From: JBFGFX01 sp965232455
GTDB lineage: Bacteria > Pseudomonadota > Gammaproteobacteria > Steroidobacterales > Woeseiaceae
Assembly (NCBI GenBank): GCA_965232455.1
Contig: OZ246981.1
Coordinates: 1,116,001-1,180,000, forward strand
DNA: 64,000 bases
Direction: 5' to 3'
Shown here: positions 23,942 to 32,458 of the stretch, one piece after another
Position numbering within the stretch: the stretch's first letter is position 1
How the letters are laid out: every line of letters begins with the position of its first letter
The notes under the pieces: model-generated
Databases searched by the model: none
Seen by the model: the letters and a program-made list of their open reading frames with translations, nothing else
What the model was told of the DNA's origin: nothing
Made by a program: the position numbers and the translations under genes

Positions 23942-26026
23942 ATGCAGAAACCGATATTGATCTTATTCGCGGGCGTATTGTTGGGAGTTGCCGCAACTTC
24001 GTACTTCATGCGCTCCGCACAAGAGCTTCGGTTCGCCACGGCGCCGGCACGCGATTTGACCGATGAGTCGGACATGAGCGCCGCCGAAGCGGAAACACAC
24101 CGGCGGGACCGATACGCGTCAATAAGAACGATTGAAGACACGTTAGCCTTGCCGACGGATTTCGCGGAAACGGAAGCCCTTTACGTGCTGGCCGGGCGCG
24201 CCGATGCGGACGAACTGCAGAACCTCATCCATCAGGCCGCGAGGATTCGCGAGAGGACGGATCGCAATGCGGCGCTCGGCATTCTTTTTCTCCGCATGAG
24301 CGAATTGGATCCGCGGTCGGCAATCGCGATTGCGCGCAGCCCGGCGTTTGGCGCCGACAGCTCGTTCGAGCGTTCGGTCTGGCGCTCGTGGGGCAGGCTC
24401 GACCTGGATGCGGCCATCGCGGCGGCGGGCGAAGGGAACGACAGGCAGCGGAACCTCGCGGCGCAGGCGCTCTATGCGTCACTTCGCGGTATTGACGATG
24501 CCGGGGCCGAACGGATCCGGGCCGCGTTAGGCGTGAATCCGGACAAAAATATCCGTACACAACGTCTTTACGCCCTGGCGGACGAATCGCCGGCCGACGC
24601 CGTTCGATTCATCGAGTCTTTGCAGTCGCGGACCGAGCAGCAGGAGCAATTCCAGCAGCTGGCGTTTTACCTCGGCAGCAGAGGCGAATTCGATCAGGCT
24701 GATTATGCGCAGGTCATTCAGTCCCGGCGCAACCGGCAGGTGTTCGTGCAAGCCATGCTCACCCAGCAGATACAGTCGGATCCCGAGGCCGCACTGGAGG
24801 ATCTTCTTGCCGCCGATCGAAACGATCCGCAGACTCAAAACCACGTTTACCACGCACTGGCGCAGCTGGCGGAGCGCGATCCCGAGACGGCTATGCAGTA
24901 CCTCGATCGGCTTCCGAACGTATCAATGCGGCGTAACTTCAGGAGCCTGGTTGCGACGGCAATGGCGCGATCGGATCCCGCCAGGGCGCTCGACTGGCTG
25001 CGCGAGGACAACACCGCGGACAGTCAAATTCTGCTCGGAGCTGTACTCGGGGAAATCGCTCAGCGCGATCCGCAGCTCGCTTTGTCGGAAGCGCAGTCGA
25101 TCGCCGACAAACGCGTACGCGACCAGGCGTTGGCCAGTATTGTGATGACCGCGGCGCAAGACGATCCATTACTGGCGACGGATTTCGTCGAGCTGATCGA
25201 GGATCCCAATATGCGTCAGGCAAGCGTTTCTCAAATTGCGGCGCAGTGGGCCCATTTCGACGTCGATGGGGCGGTCGCGTGGCTGGCGACGCTGGACGCC
25301 GGCGAACAGCGTTACGCGCTGGAACAGCTTGGCCAGAGCCTCGTTTACGCGGATATCGATCAAGCCATCGAACTTCTGCCGCGGCTGCCGCCCGAGAGCG
25401 GCAAAAAGCTCAGTATGCAGATCGCCGGATACATGGTCGAGCAGAAATCCGTCGAAGAGGCGCAAGTTTTTATCGATCGATTCAAGGGAACGGAGGACTA
25501 TCCACGACTGCAGCTCGCGCTGGTGTCTCAACTCGTCGCTACCGACACCGCGCGGGCGCTCCGGATGGCGAGTTCCGTCGACGATATTCGCGTAAGAGAC
25601 CAGCTGTACGCCTCGATTGTCGGCCAGCAGGCCGCCCACGATCCGCAGCTGGCTCTGAGCACGCTGGACTCGATCAGCGATCGGAATGCGCGCACCACGG
25701 CGGTTTCCCAACTCGCATTCAGCTGGTATGCGCAGGACCCGACTGCAGCGGATGCCTGGATGCGCGGCCTGCCCGAAGGCGCCCAGAGAGATATGGCGAT
25801 CATGGCGATGGCCTCACAGCGGGGTAATCAGTCGGCCGACTCCTGGGAGCTGGTTCAGAGCATCGGCGACGCTGCGCTACGAAAACAGGCGATGTTGACG
25901 CACATTTCGATGCTGGCGCAAACCGACGGGGCCGAAGCGGCGCGCCTTCTCGACGCAGTCGAGCTTACCGAGTCAGAGCGCAGGCAGTACGAGCTCATGC
26001 TGAACAGCGTTGAATACGGGTATTGA
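23942..26026 (+). CDS. Membrane-anchored alpha-solenoid repeat protein, unknown function
   Basis: The protein is 694 residues from ATG 23942 and begins with one membrane anchor, ILILFAGVLLGVAATSYF. The rest is at least sixteen helical repeats of about 34 residues. The pattern is D-P-x2-A-L-x2-L (DPEAALEDLL, DPARALDWLRE, DPQLALSEAQSI, DPQLALSTLDSI) followed by an R-x2-A helix. This resembles HEAT or Sel1-like solenoids but fits neither consensus well, so I give no family. The repeat surface suggests a protein-binding scaffold in the periplasm. An in-frame start 28 codons earlier lacks signal-peptide character. It ends 6 bases from the convergent Rieske gene. Confidence 0.75.
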   Translation: MQKPILILFAGVLLGVAATSYFMRSAQELRFATAPARDLTDESDMSAAEAETHRRDRYASIRTIEDTLALPTDFAETEALYVLAGRADADELQNLIHQAARIRERTDRNAALGILFLRMSELDPRSAIAIARSPAFGADSSFERSVWRSWGRLDLDAAIAAAGEGNDRQRNLAAQALYASLRGIDDAGAERIRAALGVNPDKNIRTQRLYALADESPADAVRFIESLQSRTEQQEQFQQLAFYLGSRGEFDQADYAQVIQSRRNRQVFVQAMLTQQIQSDPEAALEDLLAADRNDPQTQNHVYHALAQLAERDPETAMQYLDRLPNVSMRRNFRSLVATAMARSDPARALDWLREDNTADSQILLGAVLGEIAQRDPQLALSEAQSIADKRVRDQALASIVMTAAQDDPLLATDFVELIEDPNMRQASVSQIAAQWAHFDVDGAVAWLATLDAGEQRYALEQLGQSLVYADIDQAIELLPRLPPESGKKLSMQIAGYMVEQKSVEEAQVFIDRFKGTEDYPRLQLALVSQLVATDTARALRMASSVDDIRVRDQLYASIVGQQAAHDPQLALSTLDSISDRNARTTAVSQLAFSWYAQDPTAADAWMRGLPEGAQRDMAIMAMASQRGNQSADSWELVQSIGDAALRKQAMLTHISMLAQTDGAEAARLLDAVELTESERRQYELMLNSVEYGY

Positions 26027-26032
26027 CGGCCT

Positions 26033-27223
26033 CTATTTTGCGATCTCGACACCCAGGCGCCGGTCAATTTCGGCGTGGAACTCGAAAACGCCCACTTCGG
26101 CGGTACCGATCGTCAGCTGATCGATCGCGCCGCTGGAAAGACCCTGCTGGCCGAGAGCGGCCGCGCGAAAATCTTCGCCGCCGAACACGCCGCTGTCGAG
26201 CAATTCAAAGCTCCTGGCCCAGTGACCCTCCGCCTCCTTGCCGTCGGGCGGCTGCGGGATCAACATGAAATTCTCGACCAGCGTGCGATCGACGGCCTGT
26301 GGATACAGCAGCATCACGTTGACGTAGTCCGGACTGACGACGATGACGGTGCCCGGAAACAGGTTGTAAGAGAACGTAACCACCTGCCGCAGTTCGCTGA
26401 GGTCATTGAATTCGGCCGCGCGCACAAAGTCCGCCCGCCCCACCGCATTGCGAAAATGGGGGCCCACGCGGTCAGACACGGCGACGGCGTCCGCAAAGTA
26501 CGGAGCAATCGTCGTGCGATGCAGTCGCTGAACGTGATACGACTCAGAAAATGCGTCCATTATGAGTTTCCAGTTGGCCGCCACGTCGTGGGTCCTGCGT
26601 TTGTAAAGGTGGGAAGCGTGTAATCCGATCGCCTCCAGATCATCGGCCAACTCGCCGATGAATGCGCCTGGATCCCGATCAGTGCCGTCGAGCGTCGTCC
26701 AGAACATCCCGCCCGATTCATGCGAGGGTAGCGAAACGAGCCCAAAGTCGGCTTTCTCCAGACCGGGAAAACTCTCCGGGAGCGGCATGCCGCGCAGGGA
26801 GCCGTCCAGATTGTAGGTCCAGGCGTGGTAAGGACAAACGAGAGAGCCGGTGGTCGTCGGTTCGTCAACCTCTACCAGCCGTGTTCCGCGGTGCCGGCAA
26901 ACGTTCAGGAACACGTGCGGCTTCCCGCTGCGGTCGCGTGTGATGACCAGCGGAATGCCGTGTGCATCGTGAGTCACGCATTGCCCGGCTCGCGGCAGCA
27001 GCGCCGAAGGCGCCAGCGGCAGTGGTAACTGCCGGAACAGCCGCACTTTTTCCTCGATAAACCGGTCGGCGTCGAGATAGACGTTTGCCGGGACCGTTCG
27101 AGTGGCGGCGTCGCCTCTGGCGTCCGCCGTCGTGATGTCGGCGGCAAGCTGAAGCATCCCCGCAGTCGGTGGCGCCGCAGCGGGCGTGTACCCGTTAGAG
27201 CTGCCTTGGCCGCTTCCGCTCAC
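26033..27223 (-). CDS. Rieske non-heme iron oxygenase, alpha subunit
   Basis: The 396-residue protein has the two-domain layout of ring-hydroxylating oxygenases. The Rieske cluster ligands are C109-x-H111 (NVCRHRG) and C130-x2-H133 (CPYHAWTY). The catalytic iron is bound by H230 and H235 in AFSESYHVQRLH, with an acidic third ligand expected near the C-terminus. The start is GTG 27223 with GGAG six bases upstream. No ferredoxin, reductase or beta subunit is adjacent, so its electron donor is elsewhere. The substrate could be an aromatic or a quaternary ammonium compound. It is divergent from the sulfotransferase gene. Confidence 0.9.
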   Translation of the reverse strand: MSGSGQGSSNGYTPAAAPPTAGMLQLAADITTADARGDAATRTVPANVYLDADRFIEEKVRLFRQLPLPLAPSALLPRAGQCVTHDAHGIPLVITRDRSGKPHVFLNVCRHRGTRLVEVDEPTTTGSLVCPYHAWTYNLDGSLRGMPLPESFPGLEKADFGLVSLPSHESGGMFWTTLDGTDRDPGAFIGELADDLEAIGLHASHLYKRRTHDVAANWKLIMDAFSESYHVQRLHRTTIAPYFADAVAVSDRVGPHFRNAVGRADFVRAAEFNDLSELRQVVTFSYNLFPGTVIVVSPDYVNVMLLYPQAVDRTLVENFMLIPQPPDGKEAEGHWARSFELLDSGVFGGEDFRAAALGQQGLSSGAIDQLTIGTAEVGVFEFHAEIDRRLGVEIAK

Positions 27224-27512
27224 AATCGCTCCATCTCGTTTTATCGATTGGTTTGTCTCGCCGTTTACGGCTCGGTCGTGTGATCACGCGTTGGCGAAAG
27301 ACGCCGGCGTCCTCGATATCGACCATATCACACCGCAAGACCTCTGCCTTGAAAAGCGCGGGCGCGTCCGCCGACGGGTCCTACTGTCCTTCACCAGCCG
27401 TCGGGTTGGCGGCAAATCTTTGCCACGACGTCTAAAATAACCTCTATTCCATCTCCAAGATGGTCAAACCCGCCGTGTAAACATGATTCACGCCAGTTCG
27501 GGGAGTGCCGCG

Positions 27513-28415
27513 ATGAGCAACAAGCCGTTACCGCAAAAAAACCGGGAAATCCACAATCACCATTTCGACTCGACGATTTGGAATGACTTCGATTTTCGGG
27601 ACGACGACATCATCATTGCCACCTACGCCAAATCGGGGACGACCTGGGTGCAACAAATTGTCGCCCAACTTCTGTTCGACGGTGCGGAAGACCTCGATAC
27701 CGCCGAAATGTCGCCGTGGATGGACCTGCGTGTTCCACCCAAGGAGGTGAAGCAGCCGCTGGTCGCCGCGCAAACGCACCGTCGATTCCTCAAGACGCAC
27801 TTGCCGGTTGATGCCCTGGTTTTCTCGGAGAACGCAAAGTACGTGTATATCGGCAGGGACGGGCGCGACGTCCTGTGGAGCCTGTACAACCATCACGCCA
27901 AGGCGAACGACGCCTGGTACGCAGCACTGAACGAGACACCGGGCAGGGTCGGGCCGCCGATGGGGGAACCGCCCGAAACCGTGACGCAGTATTATCACGA
28001 CTGGCTCGATAGGGACGGCCATCCCTGGTGGCCGTTTTGGCAGCATATTCAATCGTGGTGGGCGATCAGGGAGTTGCCGAACGTTTATCTCCTGCATTTT
28101 GCGGATCTCAAGAGCGACATGCCGGGGGCGATTCGCCGGCTGGCCGGGTTTCTGGAGATCCCCATCAACGAAGAAAAATGGGACGAGATTTTGACTCATT
28201 GCGGTTTCGACTACATGAAAGCCAACGCGAGCAAGAGCGTGCCCCTGGGCGGAGCCTTCTGGGACGGCGGCGCCAAGACGTTTATCCACAAAGGGACGAA
28301 CGGACGCTGGCGTGAGGTCCTGAACGCCGATGAGGTCTCGAAATACGAGCGACGGGCCGCGGAGGAACTTGGCGAGGAGTGCGCTCGATGGCTGTCCACC
28401 GGCGAACGCGGCTAG
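27513..28415 (+). CDS. Sulfotransferase domain protein (PAPS-dependent)
   Basis: The 300-residue protein transfers sulfate from PAPS to an alcohol, phenol or amine. The 5'-phosphosulfate loop is TYAKSGTTWVQQIV. The 3'-phosphate strand is KYVYIGRDGRDVLWSLYNH, and the C-terminal KGTNGRWREVLN matches the K-G-x2-G motif. These are features of cytosolic-type sulfotransferases. The start is ATG 27513 with GGGGAG seven bases upstream; ATG 27483 lacks an SD. The next gene (GNAT) begins 44 bases later and may be cotranscribed. The acceptor is unknown. Confidence 0.9.
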   Translation: MSNKPLPQKNREIHNHHFDSTIWNDFDFRDDDIIIATYAKSGTTWVQQIVAQLLFDGAEDLDTAEMSPWMDLRVPPKEVKQPLVAAQTHRRFLKTHLPVDALVFSENAKYVYIGRDGRDVLWSLYNHHAKANDAWYAALNETPGRVGPPMGEPPETVTQYYHDWLDRDGHPWWPFWQHIQSWWAIRELPNVYLLHFADLKSDMPGAIRRLAGFLEIPINEEKWDEILTHCGFDYMKANASKSVPLGGAFWDGGAKTFIHKGTNGRWREVLNADEVSKYERRAAEELGEECARWLSTGERG

Positions 28416-28459
28416 TCTCTCGCTTTGCAGCCGGTCTCGGGTAAGCGGGAATTGCCGAA

Positions 28460-28942
28460 TTGTCCATAAATCGAATCAGAAAACACAAACCCGGAGACAT
28501 TGGCTGGATCATCTCAATGCACGGTGAACTCTATACGCGGGAATTCGGCTTCGATGAGAGCTTCGAGATACATATCGCGGCCAAGGTCGTGGAACTCATT
28601 CATCGTGACGATCCGTTCAATGCCGTCTGGATCGCCGAAGTTGACGGCGAACGCGCGGGATCAATTGCGGTATCCAGGTTGCCGGACCAAAAAGCGTTCA
28701 TCAATTTTGTCCTGGTCTTGCATCGGTTCAGAGGCCGCGGTGTCGCTCGATCGCTCATGGACATTGTTGCGGAACATGCCAGGGCGCGTGAGATCGACGT
28801 GCTCAGGCTGGAAACCTACGACATTCTGGAGGGCGCACGAAGCCTGTATCGAAGAATGGGCTTTGAAATCGTCGATGCGAAAGCGGGATCGCGCCGGTTC
28901 GGCAGGTCCTTCGGGCAGGAGTTCTGGGAAAAACGGCTGTGA
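28460..28942 (+). CDS. GNAT-family N-acetyltransferase
   Basis: The 160-residue enzyme acetylates an amine with acetyl-CoA. The acetyl-CoA motif is FRGRGVARSLMDIVAEHAR (R-x2-G-x-A-type), preceded by the core strand FINFVLVLHRFRG. The N-terminal KPGDIGWIISMHGELYTREFGFDE matches the acetyltransferase domain often fused to MarR regulators, here without the regulator. The start is a TTG at 28460; a later ATG would cut into this conserved segment, so TTG is preferred. The substrate is unknown. Confidence 0.85.
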   Translation: MSINRIRKHKPGDIGWIISMHGELYTREFGFDESFEIHIAAKVVELIHRDDPFNAVWIAEVDGERAGSIAVSRLPDQKAFINFVLVLHRFRGRGVARSLMDIVAEHARAREIDVLRLETYDILEGARSLYRRMGFEIVDAKAGSRRFGRSFGQEFWEKRL

Positions 28943-29130
28943 GCTCGCCGCAGGCGAGATAAATTGCTCGATCGGACATTAAATTTCATTGTTAGTTATC
29001 TGTTTTTAAATGAATAAAAAACGGGTTTCGGGCGTTCGAGTATCGTCCGCGGATCTCGGTCGTTACCGTCTATCGCGCCAACGCGATAGACTGAACGCCC
29101 TGTCCAAACCACGGCGGGTGGGGAACGACA

Positions 29131-29307
29131 GTGAGGGACTCCGTCCGTGTTGCATCCGACGATACGTCGCGTGAATTGATGTTCGAGAATTTTGCGGCAA
29201 TGACCGTGGACGAGCGGCTGCGCGGACGCAGCATTACCGACAGCCTGCGCACACAAAGCCTGCTCGACGCCGTGTGGGACAGCGCGCTGGAGAACGAACA
29301 CGGATGA
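29131..29307 (+). CDS. Possible 58-residue hypothetical protein
   Basis: A GTG at 29131 has GGGGA seven bases upstream and opens 58 codons. The product is acidic and helical (SRELMFENFAAM, DERLRGRSITDSL, LLDAVWDSALENEHG). Codon use resembles its neighbours and there is no low-complexity bias. I recognise no family. It lies between the GNAT and LysE genes on the same strand. The call rests on start context and composition only. Confidence 0.35.
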   Translation: MRDSVRVASDDTSRELMFENFAAMTVDERLRGRSITDSLRTQSLLDAVWDSALENEHG

Positions 29308-29370
29308 TGACATCGAAACAGTGCGTTCGTCGGCGCGCACGGCAATGAAACAACTCCGGATAGATTAACC

Positions 29371-30000
29371 ATGGCAGAACTTCCCGTATTGATTGCGTTT
29401 CTGACTGCGGTGATTGCGATCCAGCTGTCGCCCGGTCCGGATATGATGCTCGTCATCGCCCGCGGAATAGGGCAGGGTCGAAGGATTGCGCTAACCTGCG
29501 TCGCCGGTATCTCGGCGGCGGCGCTCGTCCAGATACCGGCTCTGGCGCTCGGAGTTGCCACGCTATTCGAGCGTTCCGATACGGCATACGCCCTGTTGAA
29601 GAATGCCGGCGCCGTGTACCTGATTTACCTGGGCATTCGTTTTCTGCGAAGTGCGTCGAACCCCGTCGGATCGGTGAGCAACTCGGTCACCTCGGCGCGC
29701 GCCGCGTTCTTTCAGGGCTTTTGGGGCAACCTCGCGAATCCCAAGTCGCTGGTTTTTCTGCTCGCCTTTCTTCCTCAGTTCGTGGATCCGTCCCGGGGAA
29801 ACGTGGCCATGCAGCTACTCGTACTCGGACTCATCCATAAGTCGGTCGGTTTGTGCGTGGACGGCACCGTCGCGGTCCTTTCCGGCTCCAGCGGCAACTG
29901 GCTGAAAAAGAACCCGGGTTTCATCAAATGGCAGGAGCGACTCGTCGGTTCGATCATGATCGGCTTGGGTCTGCGGTTGGCGTTCGACAGCAGAAACTGA
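29371..30000 (+). CDS. LysE/RhtB family exporter
   Basis: This is a 209-residue protein with the family signature QLSPGPDMMLVIARGIGQGRR near the N-terminus and NPKSLVFLLAFLPQFVDPSRG in the second half. Six hydrophobic segments are visible. It should export an amino acid or derivative through the inner membrane; the substrate is unknown. The start is ATG 29371. It precedes the regulator gene at 30085 by 84 bases, and cotranscription is possible but not evident. Confidence 0.88.
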   Translation: MAELPVLIAFLTAVIAIQLSPGPDMMLVIARGIGQGRRIALTCVAGISAAALVQIPALALGVATLFERSDTAYALLKNAGAVYLIYLGIRFLRSASNPVGSVSNSVTSARAAFFQGFWGNLANPKSLVFLLAFLPQFVDPSRGNVAMQLLVLGLIHKSVGLCVDGTVAVLSGSSGNWLKKNPGFIKWQERLVGSIMIGLGLRLAFDSRN

Positions 30001-30084
30001 CGAGTGACGCGTAGGACGGGGCGTGTGTTCGCGATGACATTGTATCGGTTGATCGATGAGCGGTGATGTACGAATAGGGACGTA

Positions 30085-32232
30085 ATGATGCCAGCTCAAG
30101 AGCACATAGTTTTCGAGGTAGGTGAATGGACGGTCGACTCTCTGGCTCATACGTTGACCAGCGACTCCACGGAGCATCAAATACCTCCAAAAGCACTCGC
30201 GGTCCTCGTCTTTCTGGCTCAAAATCACGGCCGGTTGGTTACACGCAGTGAGTTGATCGACGCCGTTTGGGAAGGTAACGCTTATGTCGGTGACAACGCG
30301 CTCAACAACGCGATTTGGCGGATCCGGCAGGTGCTCGGGCGCGATGCCGGCGGAACCGAGTTCGTAAAAACCGTCCCCAAGACCGGTTATCAACTCCTGC
30401 CGACTCCGCGTTTCCTGAAAACCGAAGCGAGTGAGGTTGCCGTAGGGAGCAAATACCAGGCCCTGGGAAAATACCTGGCCGTTACCGGCATCCTACTCGC
30501 GGTGGGCGTCGCAGCCGTGTTTTCCAGGACGGACCCGCTTCGTCGATCGGTCGGTGAACCCCTGGCGATCGTTACGCAGTTGCCGGGTCGGGAGTTGTAC
30601 GCAGCGCCGTCGCCCGACGGAACGAGATTCGCTTTCATGCATGTCAGCCAATCGGGCGAGCAAGATCTCTATTTGCAGTCGCTGCAGAATATCGGTGAAC
30701 AACCCGAGCGATTCACCTCCGGCGATACGAGTAACTTTTCACCGACCTGGGCGCCCGATAGCCGCCACCTTGCGTACATCCGAATTGACGACCGTAGCCG
30801 CCTCTGCGAGGTCGTTATTCGCGACACCCACCGCAACGAAGAGGACGTGGTTGACGTCTGCGTGAACGTCAACCAGCGAACCTTGAGCTGGTCGCCGGAC
30901 GGGCGCTGGCTGGTGTATCGGAAGGCCGATCCGGAAGCCGGGCCGGGATTGTATTTGAAAGCCGTGAACCCCGACTTTCAACCCAGAGAGGAACTCGCCG
31001 CTCGCCGCATCAGCTGCACAGGCTGTCTGTTGATCGACCAGGAGGTCAGCTGGTCGCCGGATAGCCGGTTTCTCGCGGTGACCAGGACTAGGAACCGAAT
31101 GTCCGAAGACATATACCGTTTTGACATCGACGAATGGGAATTCGGCAGGTTGACCTACGGGGAGATGAGCATAGAAGGTCATGCGTGGGACAAAGACGGC
31201 AGAAATCTGCTGTACGTGTCCGACAAGCACTCACTCGACCGACGGATGTGGATGGTGGATTCGATAAGCAAGGAGAAGCGTGAGATCGGACATGAAGGGG
31301 CAGGTTTTCCCGCATATCTTCCGGACTACGAATCGATCATGTTCTACAGGCGCAGAGCCAACGCGTACATTGCTGCGATTCCCCTCGACAATACGGACCT
31401 GGCATCGAGCTTTCCAACGGCTGTTGTCCAGACGTCCGGCTCGGAGCGGAATCCGTCCTATTCCGGAATCACAAACAAACTCGTCTATTACTCGAACATA
31501 TCGGGGCACAACGAAATTTGGATTTCCGATCCCGACGGGTCCAATCGCCGGCAGTTGTCCAATCTGAAGACAAACGCGGTAGATCCAAGCTGGTCTCCGG
31601 ATGGAACGAAAATCTCGTTCATCGGGCTTGAGCCCAATACGGAATCGATGGTCGTCAACATCTACGATTTCCAGACTGATTCTGTGAGCACGATCGCGAC
31701 CGGATTCGATGATCTCGGCTTCCCGACCTGGGCTGGCGACGGTCAATCACTGATTGTGCCCATCTGGCGCGGCGCGGAGGTCGATTTGTGGCGTGTTGCG
31801 CTCGATGGAGATCAGCTGACTCGTATTACAACGACCGGCGGCAAATTTGGCAGGGAGTCTGCCGACGGGCAGTACCTCTATTACACGAAAGCCGATACCC
31901 GCGGTCTCTACCGTATGACGATGGCCGACGGGACTGAATCCCTGGTAATCAGCGACATAGTGTCTTCCGGAATCGGCAACTGGACGTTCGCGGGTCCGGA
32001 AACGGTATTGTACGCGCGCCGCCGCGACGGCCATTCCCAGATCGTTCGATATGATCTCACCACTTCCGCCCGCACGGTTCTGGTAAGACATCCCGGCCGC
32101 ACTATGCACCGCTTCGGCATGCTTACCTATTCCGAGCAACTCGACAGGCTGTATTTCACCCACCGAGAACCGCAACAGATCGACATTCTCATGGCGCCGG
32201 ACCCGCTGGCGGCCCTGGATACCGGCAGCTAA
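30085..32232 (+). CDS. CadC-like winged-helix regulator with TolB-type propeller
   Basis: The protein is 715 residues in three parts. The N-terminus (about 1-105) is an OmpR/PhoB-type winged-helix DNA-binding domain: IPPKALAVLVFLAQNHGRLV, RSELIDAVW, NALNNAIWRIRQVLG and VKTVPKTGYQLL. One membrane segment follows (about 130-150, LAVTGILLAVGVAAVF). The rest is a PD40/WD40-like beta-propeller with repeats such as SWSPDGRWLVYRKAD and SWSPDGTKISFIG, expected in the periplasm. It would sense an envelope signal and regulate transcription without a separate kinase. The TonB receptor gene 226 bases downstream is the likely target. Confidence 0.88.
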   Translation: MMPAQEHIVFEVGEWTVDSLAHTLTSDSTEHQIPPKALAVLVFLAQNHGRLVTRSELIDAVWEGNAYVGDNALNNAIWRIRQVLGRDAGGTEFVKTVPKTGYQLLPTPRFLKTEASEVAVGSKYQALGKYLAVTGILLAVGVAAVFSRTDPLRRSVGEPLAIVTQLPGRELYAAPSPDGTRFAFMHVSQSGEQDLYLQSLQNIGEQPERFTSGDTSNFSPTWAPDSRHLAYIRIDDRSRLCEVVIRDTHRNEEDVVDVCVNVNQRTLSWSPDGRWLVYRKADPEAGPGLYLKAVNPDFQPREELAARRISCTGCLLIDQEVSWSPDSRFLAVTRTRNRMSEDIYRFDIDEWEFGRLTYGEMSIEGHAWDKDGRNLLYVSDKHSLDRRMWMVDSISKEKREIGHEGAGFPAYLPDYESIMFYRRRANAYIAAIPLDNTDLASSFPTAVVQTSGSERNPSYSGITNKLVYYSNISGHNEIWISDPDGSNRRQLSNLKTNAVDPSWSPDGTKISFIGLEPNTESMVVNIYDFQTDSVSTIATGFDDLGFPTWAGDGQSLIVPIWRGAEVDLWRVALDGDQLTRITTTGGKFGRESADGQYLYYTKADTRGLYRMTMADGTESLVISDIVSSGIGNWTFAGPETVLYARRRDGHSQIVRYDLTTSARTVLVRHPGRTMHRFGMLTYSEQLDRLYFTHREPQQIDILMAPDPLAALDTGS

Positions 32233-32458
32233 GGCTTTCAGGTCCACAATCGCAGCGCGGCGCGTGAGATTGGCCGGTCCCGGCCTGTTGCAGTCGAGCA
32301 ACACGCGAAACTCCGTTCGCAACCCCGTGTTTACTGGATCTCTATTCTCGATGAGCTAGAAAAGAGAGAAATTAGAGGTGTGAACCGTTGCCCGTCGGGT
32401 GCGGCCGGGATAGATGTGCGTCGTCGACTGGTTGCAATTCGTTCAGGGGGAAATGGAG

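Noticed and set aside
7641..30000. A linked export system formed by the three LysE genes
   Set aside because: They are distantly similar, on different strands and far apart, with no shared neighbours.
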